Below are positions 47,927 through 60,399 of a stretch of DNA of 64,000 nt, in pieces. Position 1 is the stretch's first letter. The number at the start of each line of letters is the position of its first letter. Where the stretch lies: NCBI GenBank assembly GCA_030407085.1, contig CM059586.1, forward strand, positions 108,343,501-108,407,500. The letters are read 5' to 3'. Below the pieces are notes generated by a model. That model saw nothing but the letters and a program-made list of their open reading frames with translations. It was not told where the DNA came from and made no database searches. Both the position numbers and the translations under genes were made by a program. Origin of the DNA: Trichopria drosophilae. Taxonomy: Eukaryota > Arthropoda > Insecta > Hymenoptera > Diapriidae.

Positions 47927-50331
47927 TTCGGGTCGCTGATTACTAATTTGAATTCCGATTTCCACAATTAAAAATGGCGGATAGTCAAAATGTTTGAAGA
48001 CTTAAAACGATAAGGAAATATTGCAGAACTTAATATTAAGGGTTTTTCTAAGGTAGCTGAGTCGGAATTTGAAGCCAGATTTTGAACATTTATTTTGTTT
48101 CTGTACCAAGTTTTTTTTTGTCATTTTTGTTGTCATATATTCATCTTTGACGTTGTCAACTGCTTTCAATTTGAGATCATTGAAAGTGTATTTTTAAACT
48201 TCGCGTATACTATCTTTTTTCTATGACTGAGTTCTTTGCTTATGTTGCAGGATACTTGTATTGCGTTATTTTTCTTTTACGTTGTACGAAAGTACTTTAT
48301 TCAGAGTTTGCTATGACAATGCAGCTGGTACTAAGAGCGTAAAAGCTGAAATATTGGGTTGACCGTAAGAACCGATTATGTAGCCATACAACGTCCGAAC
48401 ATTTCGAACGTTTGCTAACACTTAACATGGGAGCCATTGGAATTTTTTCAATGTGTGCTCGGACATATTGAATATATCAATTTAAAACTGAGAAATTTGA
48501 TTTCAAATCCGCATTGAGTGACTTAAAAACCCATTAGCACCAGGTTTTATAAAAGTCTATTCGTCGAAAGAGGAGCATGTTTTGAACCCACTTTTTGTTG
48601 TTTCAACAGCACAGTCATGGCCTTACGAAAATTAACAGTTTCAAGTTGAATACTTTTGAGAGTATAAGAAAAGTTCTGAAATCTTTGGAACGCTTCAAGC
48701 ACGCTTAAGTAACGTGTATCATTACGCATGAATTTGGACTCGTTTATTATATTTTCTCTACATTTAGTATACTCTCCCTTAAGGCTCTTCCAAGATGTAC
48801 TTAATCGTGAAATAATCGTTTTTTAGAGCTTGCTTTTATTTAGACCACAAGGAAGCGTACAATTCTCTTGCATTCCATCTTTTTGCAGAACTTTTAAATC
48901 ACTGAGTATACTTTATTGCCGATCAAATTGTTAATATTATTGAAGTATTGAACTCTCCGTGCATGCTTCCTTAAAAAAAGAAAATAAAAAAATACATTGG
49001 ACGCTTAAGGAAGTAGATCCCAGGATATAGAATGCTTGGGAAAAATATTTAATACCGTTTCCAAGAAATAATTATTCATGATAATGTGGATGAGAGACAT
49101 CATTACTGCTCTTAAAAAAAGTGTAACCTGAAAATTAATTTGTTAAACAATTTTTATTGATGACTCCATTTTTCTCCTTTTTGCCAATTAAGGATGTTTA
49201 AAAAATGAATGGATTTTGGATTGAGGGCTTATTTTTTCTAGAAAAAGATTCTCCTCAACTTTACCATAAGATTTTTTCAAATTTCTGAAGCTAAAAAATA
49301 AATAAAACATCTCAATTTATGTAAAAGAAAATTATTACTGTTCACCTGAATAATTTTAGTGATAAGATAACAAGTTTGAAAAAATTCATTCCGTACAGTT
49401 TTTCAGAACCTTTTTCTCGAAAATATAAGTCGTCATTCCTTAAAAACCATCCAATTTAGAACTGGTGATAAGAAGAAAGTTTGAGTATGTAACAAAAGTT
49501 GTTCACAAATTATTTTTTTGCATATCTCCTTTTTTTCCAAAAACCTTTTCGCTTCGATAATGTCATTTATTATAATTAAATTCTTGGAAACGTTAGTAAA
49601 TATTTTTCCCATATATACTTCCTGGGGTATAACTACCTTAATACACTTTTCACTCATTTTCCATTCAAAGGTAATAACAAATATTTAAACGCTTCATCCA
49701 CGCTTAATGAATCCTCTATCAAAAAGCAAATATCATTTTTAAACTCTCTAAAGACTCTTAAAAACGGTTATACAACTTTTCATACGCTCTTCAAACTGGC
49801 TCTGACGCTTCAAAAATAAACGACGAAACGTTCAAAATTCATTCTTTAACAACTCTATTGACACGCTTATCGAAGTGCATTTAACTCTTTTGTCACTAAT
49901 TAATTGTGAACTTTATCTTTTAGTCACGCTTCTAATATACCGATAAACGATCCCAAACGCATCCCTTATAGTGTATTTCGCTTATAATACGCATATCAGC
50001 AAAGTTCAATGCAGACTTTTATATCAAATGAGAATCGATTTTTTGGATTGCGAATATACAGAATAATTTATTCGCCACCTGTTGATAGTAACGAGAAACG
50101 AGAATGGAAGCACCGAAGTCAAATGAACTGCGAAATATGAAATGAGGCATTCGTATGAACAAGAACTAAATTTCTTGAATCGAGGAAATATCATTTGAAT
50201 TTAAATAAATATTTGATTATATTAATGTTGTCGAAGGGAATACATTAATATTACGAGGTAAATCTTTATTGGTTTCAAATAAATCAAAATAAAGAAAAGA
50301 AATATTATGTAAAGGAAGAAATACATTTCTT

Positions 50332-51042
50332 CACTGTAAGAAAAATCCACTGGAAAATCCCCATACTTTTACTGGAAGTAATTAACCCATACCCGGTACG
50401 GTATGCCATATCAAAATAAGGGAAATTTTCCATACACGTTACAGTAACTTTCCAGTATACATGTGGAATAATAAATTTGTTGTGTATGGAAGAAATGATA
50501 CAAATTTCCAATTACTTTTTGGACATTTTCTAAATGCGTACTGAAAAATTTCCATACAAATATGGGAAACATTATTTGGAAATTGCCTACTTTGTAAACA
50601 CATGTATTATTTATAGAAAGAATTTCCCTAGTTCCTAAATACGTAGATATATTATATATAATTATATATTATAATAACATAGTAGATTTATTGATTCGCT
50701 TTTCTCACCTACGCACACTTCACATATATTATACCACATACGACACGCTGTACATATGTAACTACCACATATCACCTCTTATATGCGAACAACATGAAGT
50801 CCCTCGCACTTGCGAGTAGAAGCGACATCTATTGAGAGTAATGAGTACTATGGGCAACATGTGCGCATGCGCGATATGTAAATATGGTAAAATTCCAGTA
50901 TAGTATGGAATTTTTCAGTCATCTATGAAGTTGAATAGAAAAATTCCCACATCTGTGTTGAAAATCTTCAATACATGTATGGCGATTTTATAGATACGGA
51001 AAAATTCCCATACAAAAGTATTCCAATTATTTTTTACTGTGT
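50332..51042. mobile_element. ~710-bp non-autonomous element with CACTGTAA / TTACTGTG ends
   Basis: The left end CACTGTAAGAAAAATCC is matched by the inverse of the right end, CACAGTAAAAAATAATTGG. The interior is filled with both orientations of a GGAAATTTTCCATAC-like word (TGGAAAATCCCCATAC, GGAAATTTTCCATAC, GAAAAATTCCCATAC and others), giving a long multi-hairpin. A G+C-richer, unrelated block (about 50700-50880) sits in the centre. No transposase is present. Confidence 0.6.
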
Positions 51043-51360
51043 TGGATCAAAGAAATATTTAGTGGAACGTAGTAAATATTTAGTCATTTTTAAGAGAACA
51101 TTTTGAAGGAAATAAATCTTTTTTTAAACCAACGAAAATTTATTTGACTCACAAAGATGATTACTTGGTTCAATTTCATGTAAATATATATTTCTTTAAA
51201 AGAAGTACATTTTTTGTTCAGTGTAGATGAAAATTTCGTTTTTCTAGTGTTATTTCGAAAATTTGAAAATAAATATATAATGGATAAGACAATTAACAGG
51301 ATTTCAGACGACTAAGGCTACTCGAATTTGAGACTAATACGTTATTTGAAATTCGAGCTC

Positions 51361-51654
51361 TCAAAACCTTTGTTCGACGAAAAGCACATTTACCCCTCGA
51401 TTTTTCACCATCGACCTAGACAGCGATGGTTTCGATGTCGGTGTCAGTGTCGGGGTTGGCTTCTTTGACGACGACGAGGAATTCGTTCCCGAACTCACTC
51501 GAATGGAAGAGTCGGGTTTAGGATCGACGTCAACGTCAAGGCTGGGATCGTCGTGGATGCCCGTCGGGGTGACATGTCTACGGATTCGGTCTATAACAAT
51601 ATTATCTCTTCTCCATTCCAACCCCAAAGTAGGCATTGTGCTCAGGGATTTCAT
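51361..51654 (-). CDS. Possible exon: Asp/Ser/Thr/Pro-rich protein
   Basis: This is a 97-codon ORF in an isolated island of about 50% G+C, the most strongly coding-like patch in the right half of the window. The head reads MPTLGLEWRRDNIVIDRIRR, then HVTPTGIHDD, an acidic stretch DPSLDVDVDPKPDSS, a Ser run and a Pro/Thr-rich repeat (KKPTPTLTPTSKPS). A usable donor (AATCGAGGG|GTAAAT) lies near 51388, so the last codons may be intronic. No clear acceptor is seen upstream, which suggests a first exon. The low-complexity tail looks intrinsically disordered. No family is recognised. Confidence 0.4.
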   Translation of the reverse strand: MKSLSTMPTLGLEWRRDNIVIDRIRRHVTPTGIHDDPSLDVDVDPKPDSSIRVSSGTNSSSSSKKPTPTLTPTSKPSLSRSMVKNRGVNVLFVEQRF

Positions 51655-51881
51655 ACTCTAACATATGATTTACGACCAAATCGTAAAATCCACGAGTCCT
51701 CTAATAAAACCAAATTCTAAACTTTATGAATAATTTATAAAATTTTGGGTCACGGAGAGTATCCAACAAGAGTAACGACACTTTTAACACATTTAATAAA
51801 TATGAAATAATAAAGTTTTGATATGTTTCGGTGAATTATGAATAATATATTGACAAACAAAGATATTTTTATGTTTTTTTC

Positions 51882-52138
51882 TTAACCCTTAATTGGCCCA
51901 ACCCCGTGTTTGAGTGTAAATAGCACAAATGGGTCTGATAGACCCGACGTATTCCAACGGCTATTGCACAACCGTCTTTGAATATTTTTGCTGAAAACTG
52001 TTATATAAGGCAACTTATGATATGTTTTTGAAAATGTAAAGGATTTCACAGAGTTTATTTCAGAAATATTAGTACACTTATCTCGAGTTTGAATAAACCC
52101 TTGGGTCTATTGGACCCATAGTGCCAGCTAAAGGTTAA
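51882..52138. mobile_element. piggyBac-type MITE, 257 bp including TTAA sites
   Basis: The left end TTAACCCTTAATTGGCCC and the inverted right end TTAACCTTTAGCTGGCAC begin at TTAA target sites, followed by a CCC/CCT terminus as in piggyBac superfamily elements. Subterminal palindromes GGGTCTGATAGACCC and GGGTCTATTGGACCC mirror each other near the two ends. There is no ORF, so mobilisation in trans is inferred. Confidence 0.8.
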
Positions 52139-53011
52139 CCCGAAGTAATGAATTTGTTCACCTTGGAAAAAAATAACCCAATAAATTTTCATCAAATATC
52201 GACGTTTCAGACCCTAAAGAAAATCAAATGCATGACTTTAACAAAATTTCAGGCAAATAATTATCTTTAAAACCTTTTGTTAGTTCACAGTTTTCATAAA
52301 TCACGTTGCAATTACTTCGACCCAGACGGAGTGTTGAATTTGGTCACGTACGGCTGTAGATAGGTCCCATTCTTCTTGTCTCTCGATATCTCATAAACGG
52401 TATAACCGATTTTAAAGTTCGACCTTTTTTTGAGTTTGGCATGCCTTAACTTAGATCTGATTAGTTTTTGGAGTCGATCCATACTAAGTTATAATAGGTC
52501 CAACAAAATACATTATAAAATTTATTATATAAAAAATGGTCGAGAAAGTAATCCAAAATATATATCATTGTCATTTAATTTAATGTTTCAAGAATGCATT
52601 AATCTTCAGAGGTCAGAAACCTAGTAAAGAGGTTTAAAAACAAACTTTTTCTTTTTTGTTTAAATATAATTATTTCGGCGTTTTTGACCCCACTTATTAC
52701 GACGATGGCGGATGCAATATAGCTGACGAATCTTTTGAAAATTATTTGATTTTCTAATATATTTATATCTTAGGGTATTTTGAGGTTGTTGGTTATGAAT
52801 CTGAAGTCTCTAATCCTATATTTGATCTTCCATCTTCAATCAACCATTTTTAAATCACTATTGTGCAGATTTATAAAAAAGGCAGCTTCAAATCATACTT
52901 CTACTTCCCAATAAAAATCTGCTCATGTAATAAATGTTTCTATTTGGATAAAACCTGTGGAATGGTGAACGTTTCTCTGGCCGGTGGAAATTTTTTTTAA
53001 GCAGGGGGGGG

Positions 53012-53262
53012 GGGGATAACTTGAATCAGAGGTAATTGATCCTACCAATTTTTTACCATTGACAACGAATCCGTTACCCAATTTGACCCATCAGATCAGA
53101 GTTTTAAGATGTCAGATCCGGAAAGTAGTCAAAAATATCCTTTTCCACAATTGAAGGTTAGGATAAGTTAAATATCTGACGTCAGGGGTCAAATTGGACA
53201 ACCAATTCGTTTTCAGTGACCAAGAATCTGTAAGATCAACTAGATTTTATTCACGTTATCTC
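53012..53262. mobile_element. Foldback MITE with ~85-bp arms
   Basis: The arms begin GGGGATAACTTGAATC and, inverted from the right, GAGATAACGTGAATAAAATC. They continue colinearly through TTGATCCTAC/TTGATCTTAC, GACAACGAAT/GAAAACGAAT and CCAATTTGACCC, the last exact in both. The unpaired centre is about 70 bp. A 12-G run overlaps the left edge. Confidence 0.8.
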
Positions 53263-56200
53263 TCAATATAATGTTGTTGTTCTTTGTAATAGTTTAATTT
53301 GTGGTAAACGTAATAAAAAAAAAACTTTATTGGGAACAAAGTGTTAGTTTTTAGACTTTGTAGGATTTGCAAAATTGTAGGTGCCAACTGTTTCGAATAT
53401 TATCATGATTTTTTAATTTTAGAACTGCATTTTGATATGTCATATCACATATTTTTGTCATATATATGATATATTTCACGCTTAGTTAGGTAATATATTA
53501 AGCATTTATTGTACGGATTTTATGGCATTTTAAAAACAATTTCTCAATGTTTAAAACACGTATCATGTACTCGTATCCTATACAAATTATAAACGAATGT
53601 CAAACGTATATTATATGACTGTTTAATACGCGTGTTACCATAAAAGGTTCACATTGTAGATCTGCACTATTTTTAAACCAAACTAATTGCGTTTAATAAA
53701 CGTATATTCAATTAAAATTTAGCCAATCCAAAGGAAATCTGATAATATCTTAGATTAATATTTGTATTGTTTTTCTTTTATTCATTTTTCATTCTTTTAT
53801 CAATTTTCTCTAACTTTTCTTTGATAAAAGTTGACAGTATTAATGTAAAATAGTAAATGTAGTAAATATTGGATTATAATTCTAGCGAAATTTGAACTAC
53901 ACTTCCATTCTGACGTACCCCATTAACATTTTAGTATTACTTCTCCAATGTTCTCTTTTTTAAACTATATAAAACCACAGTAACATTCTGCAATTTCTGC
54001 AAGATATTTGTTGATTTTTAATTCCAATGCAAATTTTCACTATTGATTTTGGAAAATCAACTGGGCAGAACTGCAGAGAAAATGTTAATGATCACCTGTT
54101 AGATAATGATATGTGCATTTTAAATTCTGATGAAAAAGTAAAATCGTTTGCAATTACTTTGAGGCCGTGCTATAACTTTTATTTAAATTTTGCTCTTCGT
54201 TTACCACGTGAATGAGAATTTAATTACTTTTTAATAATTACTTTCAAAAGTTTAACCTTTGAGATATTGCATGAGGGCTTTAGAGCTTTTGTCTTCGTAA
54301 AAGTTGTTAAAAAAAACGTAGGCAGGACATATAGTTGTTAATTTTTCTTGATGATATCGTGTTTTCTTTCATGTCATTGAGCGAAAGTTATAGAAAAACT
54401 TACTAGGATTTGGAGAAAATACCCACAATTCAGTTAATATATGTCGATCAGTCTTGATAGATTATGTTGCTTTGATACCGACAAAATTGGATATCTTGTT
54501 TATTTTTAAGTTATTTTAGTAAGTTTAAAAGCATGAACGTTATTCTTTTTTTAGAAATACTTCTCATTTTCATTTGATGGAATTCATTTAATACATTGTT
54601 CTGCTGTGTTCTCTCCATTAGGCGACGTCATTGTGCTATGGCTCACCTCCGTAATTTGTTTTTTACCGGTCTTAATTTCGTAAACAGTTTTTGTACACAT
54701 AGAAAGGAAACTAGGAATTTCCTTCGAAATAGGACACGATTCAGAATTCCAATCTAAAAAAAGGCACGTTTCGTGTTTTTTGTTTATTTTTTTGCTAACT
54801 TCAGCTGTAGCTATTACTTTCTTTTTGTTTAAAACGTATTTTTTAGAACATTTTGACTTCATTCTTCTTTATTCATTTGCACTTCATTACCTTCGTTTTC
54901 TTTATTCGTTTACGTCAACCAAAATACTGCAGCTTTGAGTATTTTTACATACCAAAAACTATTTTATTTATTATTTTCGTTTATAAGGAATAGCTTCAGA
55001 GATTTTCAATACTTTATAGAAATTAAATTCTCTTATAATTTCTGGTATTTTTACAAGGCAGGTTGTTTAAAAATATTATCTCTTGTATATTTTTGATTGC
55101 TTAGATCGGTACATAAATTAACACAAACGATACTACTTGCTTCCAGAACGAATACAAAAGTTACTCATTGACATATTGAAACTAATAATGTCATCTCTTA
55201 AGCAATGAATTCTATTTTAGTTGCTTTAAAACATTTGTTCAAATCCACTTATTTTAAATCTGTTAAAGTCAATATTTTGCGATAAATTAATGAATACAAT
55301 CAGAATTAACATTCTGATTTCGAGAAGTTCCCTGGTTATTATCCGCTGATATATGAAACGCACTTATGATAATTACAATGTCGCATTGCTCTAATATCGT
55401 ACAGTGTATAGCTTAATTTTAGATCGAAATGTTAATTTTCTATTATTTAAATTAAGATTTTACTTTCATATTGAAAATCTAATCTTTAGACGATATGATG
55501 GATTAAAATAATATTGCTTATACCTTTCAACCCTAAATTAGATAATAATGATATGATAAAACTGCACTATTGTATAAAAGTTCTATACTTTTTAAGTTTG
55601 CTTATAGTAAGTAGTTATATACTTTAAAATGTGTAGGTTACCTTGCGTAGTTTTATTTTTATTTTTATAGTTTTATTTGTATTTTTAGTTCTTCTCCCCC
55701 AGACCGTCTAGTGTACTGTACGGTAATTGCGTGTGCGTTATTGTTATTTTACTTGTATGAAAGGCAAGCCTGTCGGTCGTGTAATGTAATCTACTGTTTG
55801 TATTTTTATTTTTGTAATTTTTTTTCCTCTCTATTGTGTACTCCACCCAAAAGAATTTATGTATATTCACTTATGGGTCAATAAACTATATATACTACTA
55901 TATATACTTTAAAATATTATAAGGACTACTTCAAATGTAATCGGTAAAATGTTTGGAGCAAAAATGACTTACACTCAATTCGTAATAACTGTCCGAATTT
56001 TTTTTTTTCAGAATCAACTGTTCTACATGGATAACACTTAGAAGAAAAGATATCCTGAAGAAGTTATGTACAATTATTTTGCTCAAATTTTTTTTCTCTA
56101 TACCTTTCAAAACACTGTTAAACTTCAACGCGATTGCTGAAGTGTGTCCTACAGATTTCGGCCTTCATTTTTGAACTCATAAAAGCTACTTCCAAACTCA

Positions 56201-57430
56201 GACGATATCAAATTCGAAAATTGTACTGTTTCTCTCCACCATAATAGTTGTATCTATGTATGTATATTTTTAAATGAAACTTAAAAAAATGTTTTTTTTT
56301 AAAACAAGAACTTTCGTTTAATTCTTCATTATATTTTCTATTAAATAAAGTTTTTTTATTAAAAATTGTTAATTCACTTATTATGTATAATGTCGACATT
56401 ATTTGGCAATAAGTATGATACTCAATTTACAGACACTAATGAAGTGCTTGTTAATTTCGAGTGTATTATTAAATCTTGATCAGATTGTAATTAGATGTAT
56501 TCGACAATGCATGCTTTCTATCACTGCCGGACGAATCTCTGATCAATATTCAGAAAAGCTGAAACGATTTCTGCTTGGGAAATGCCATTCAAACTAAAAG
56601 TGGTAACGATTCAACTCTTTCATATGTATTTTTATGCTTAGCTTGAATACGAGCATAAAATGCTTTTTTATTCTAAAACAGCTTTGGTGTTTTACGCAAT
56701 ATGCAGCTGTGTACGATTTTCTCTTACGTTCTGGAAAATATTCCAAGCTCGTATCGAAAAATTTCAATACAAGTAAATACTTTTGGAATGTGGTAACCTT
56801 TTTACAGATTTATATTGGAATTTTTCACAGTGTAGCAACATAGAAGGACTGAAGAGCAGTTCGCTCGTTTAATATACAATACACGTTTCACTTCTCGTTG
56901 ATGAAAAATAAAATAGTCATTAGTTGGATGTTAAATAAGTACAACGGTTAAATCCTGATAGTTAACATGTTGAACATGCAAAGCGTTTAATTGTACAATT
57001 TCTCTCGTTACAGCACTGATTAATAATTTATATTTCATTTTTAGAATAATGTTTGCGAGCATACGTATACAGAATATTTGCATTACATGCTGTAATTTAA
57101 TTAATAATTCGTTTTTGTTTTCGATTGTCATTTCAATTTGGGATTCAAATCTTTTTCTAAAAATTATTTTCTTAAATTTTAAGTTAATTAAGCATTGACC
57201 CAAAATTATTGAAAATAAATAAAAATCATGTATTTCCAACACTTCTCGTTTTTGGCATTCATTAATTGGTCGCATATAGTAATTAGAATTACCCCGTTAG
57301 AGTCCGAATTTTTACAAATTAACTCATTTTTACTTTTCGATTTTCAGAGGAAATTCCTACCTTAACAGCAGACCGCCTTAAGTAGTTCCAAATAAGGATT
57401 TCCATTTAAAACACACAAATTAGTCTTGAA
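53263..57430. other. AT-rich stretch without recognised gene
   Basis: Only composition-driven ORFs. A strong acceptor (TTTTTTTTTTCAG near 56012) precedes no convincing coding run. CATATGA/TCATATG-like words cluster at 53435-53480. Confidence 0.4.
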
Positions 57431-57960
57431 ATTACTTTCAAGGTATGTTCAAGGTCATATACGGTCTTAAAATTGGTAGCTCTTTCCTTTGAGTTTAGTT
57501 AAATAATGTTCAATAAATTGATTTTCGAAGAATTCATTTTTTATAAAAGGTACTAAAATTTGTTATTCTATTTTAACCGTATATTTTAGGTTGACTATGT
57601 TGAAGATCGTTTCAAGGTCAAGTTTTTTGAATAGAAACCCGTATTTTTTACCATGGAAATAGAAAAACGGAAAGCTTCGCAACGACCCTGACCTTGATAA
57701 TGACCTTGAAAGTAATTGTAGTCTCTCAATGTTCAATTAACGGTGCAATTATTGAAAAGGTCACAGTCGGACGTCATATTTTTCGGTCTCTCCATTACTG
57801 TTGTCAAAAATATAGATTCCCGTTTAAAGTAGACAATATTTAACCTTGACGTGACATTGAACATCGTGGTCGAGGTACCTTCTGTGGTCACCTTGGAAAC
57901 TTCACTACTTGAATGTTTGCAATCAGCTTGTTTATTCTCACCCAGTGACCTTAAAAACCT
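57431..57960. promoter_or_regulatory. Cluster of nuclear-receptor half-sites (AAGGTCA)
   Basis: Six exact AAGGTCA/TGACCTT words lie in about 500 bp at 57451, 57614, 57689, 57701, 57757 and 57946. Four of these extend to the full TCAAGGTCA monomer site used by FTZ-F1/SF-1 and ERR-type receptors (57449, 57612, 57689 and 57701). Two are in tandem, separated by 3 bp (57689-57709). Whether this is an enhancer or simply a transposon containing the word is undecided. Confidence 0.4.
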
Positions 57961-58782
57961 TTCGATATAATTATTTAACGCGGTTTGATAAAATAATGTT
58001 AACTGATGCGACTTAAAGGTAATAAAAGAAATTTTGGTTTTGGAATTTTATAAATTTGACTTGAAATTCAGATTTAGCATTAAAAATGCTTAAAAGTTTA
58101 TTTTTCAAACTTGTTTGTTTCGACGGTTTTATTCTAAATAATTCCGTTGCTTAGTAAATTTCTATATTGAAAACTAATTTAACTGCATTGGTGTTGCAAA
58201 GAAATATTCATAAAAGAGACTTCATAGCTTTCCACTACCTAAACTAGCAATAACTGAAAAGGTAATTTGCAATTCAATATTTCCTCGTAAGCTTACAAGC
58301 TTTAAAGTACATATATTTTGAATTTAACTCTTAAAATATACTTCAAAAGTCTCGAAGATTTACAATCCGTTACAAGAATTTAAAATTGTGAGATACAATT
58401 TCAGAGTAAAAAATCAATGTCATATAACTGGTATTATATTTCTAAATGTAAAAATTACATAACGAGTGTAATTTAGTGCGATTTTTGCTTATAAATTACA
58501 TAGAATTCAAGTTACTCCTTTTCTTTAATATCAAATTGGTATGAAAATGTAACACAATTGCAACGTCCCAGCGTTGCTGGTTTCACAAATTGGGAAATTT
58601 ACCTTATGAAATATAATAAACGTGTACAATGAAAATGTTGGGAATTTCACGTTGTCATTCCTCTTTCCCTTTATCATTTGTTGCATTCACTTCGACTTTG
58701 CATTTGAAAATGCGCTTCTTTTCGTGCCCGTATCAAAAGTAAAGCCATTAAAGCGACCGCAGGGAGACGTGGCTTCGTAGCT

Positions 58783-58811
58783 GCGGGCGTTTTTACTATA
58801 TTCACGCCCGC
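58783..58811. repeat. Inverted GCGGGCGT / ACGCCCGC pair
   Basis: It has perfect 8-bp arms and a 13-bp spacer. The GGGCGT...ACGCCC frame resembles the outer arms of the palindrome at 9467. It sits in a G+C-rich patch (58735-58860) just upstream of the 99-nt exon candidate. Confidence 0.6.
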
Positions 58812-58907
58812 TGGTTTATTTGCGTTAACGTCTTTCCTCTCATTTTGCCCGGATGTCGTTTTATTATTTTTCTATCTATTTTAAAGAATAATTTACGCAT
58901 TTTGCAG

Positions 58908-59006
58908 ACGGATTTTCACGCTTCGGTCGCTGGAGAAGCTTTACTGGTCTTAAAAAAAAAGAGCTCAGTAGCGACAAAAACTAGTGTTTGTGTCACAGGC
59001 GAAAAG
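58908..59006 (+). CDS. Candidate 99-nt exon
   Basis: The acceptor TTTACGCATTTTGCAG and the donor GCGAAAAG|GTACAT flank exactly 33 codons. Only one phase is open, and it reads from TDFHASVAGEALLVL through a KKKSSVATK stretch to SVCVTGEK. The segment is close to 47% G+C in a surrounding of about 30%. Without splicing at that donor the frame continues 20 codons to a stop near 59067. No domain is recognised. A G+C-rich stretch with an inverted GCGGGCGT/ACGCCCGC pair lies just upstream, so the patch may be partly repeat-derived. Confidence 0.3.
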
Positions 59007-60399
59007 GTACATACAGCTTCTATGTGGCCGGAGAGTATCGTACTTTTATTGCGACCCTCCGTTGACTAAAATATCTTTTCATATCTCTAAAATATACTAT
59101 ACAAAATATTCTCCATATAATATACAAACACTTTTGTTTTTTGCGATTAATTAAAAGTTGAATTAAAGGCAGATTACATCTTTTAATTGAAAGTTTGGTT
59201 TTTGTATTTATTTTAGCCATAAAAATTTATAATTATATAAATTTATAATTAGAAAATATGATAGTAAATAAAATGAATTTTATGATATTTTTAACAAAGG
59301 AATACTGAAGTATTAAGGTTTCGAAATACTTCACGAACAGAATGAAATCGTTTAGAAATTTTCATCAATTTCCAATATTACGTGGAACTACAGCAGAGAG
59401 GAGGATGCTCGTAGTGCCAGGAAATTGCACCCTTTAAAATACGTTCGTAATATGCATAGTTCAATAAATGAGACACACCGCTTTCAGAGAAGTGAAGTGA
59501 AAATAAAAAAGGAAAATAGGTCGGAAGTTGTGAATGTCTGACCACTAGCGACTGTTTTCACTTAATATTCATGCATTTGATATAACTACTTCCATACTTT
59601 CTATTCGATACGTTGAATTGTCGAACTTAAATTAGGTTTCAATTCAGTTTTATATTCTTTTGCAAATTATGTCACTGCTTTTGAAATTCCTAGAATGTTT
59701 GAATTTGATATGAAGATATTACATACAAATTTCTCAAAAATTAGTTATAGAAAGAGAAAAGTTATTGAATTTTTTGTAATGTCTTATACAATTTTAATAG
59801 CTTCAAAGAAGATTCTATAATTGCAATGAAAGTAGTAATTTTTTAATAATTAACCATTTTTAAGAAATTTAAACTCAGAAAAGACATAAAAACCTATCAT
59901 TTTAAAAACGGATTATAAGCTCATATTCGCTTCTTTATTCTATAAAATAAAATTCTGTGATTCTTTTTTTAACTCCAACCAGTAGCATTATTTTTGGTAT
60001 TCCACTATGTAAAATGTAAAATATTGATTGAATTTAATTCACTTTTCTGTCTATATCCAATGCCGTGGTTTATGGAACTGGAATTCTCATTCGCTTTGTC
60101 GATAGAATATATCATAAAAAGAAATAATATACATTTGTTGTTTCTATTGTAATTTTTGAAACGCATGGTTCAATTAAACAATTTTCATAACGAACAAAAA
60201 TATCATCCAATGAAGATAGCGTAGTATTTACTTTTGCCGTTTCAAATTACTGAGAAATGTGTGATTTGTTAATATTAAAATATTTTGAAAATACGAACGA
60301 AGGAATGTTAGTCGGTCGCTAATTGAATTTGTAATGATTTTTAATAGTCAACAATAAAAATTTAAATAGTTCAATAGTAATTGTATTTTTTTAAATCTT

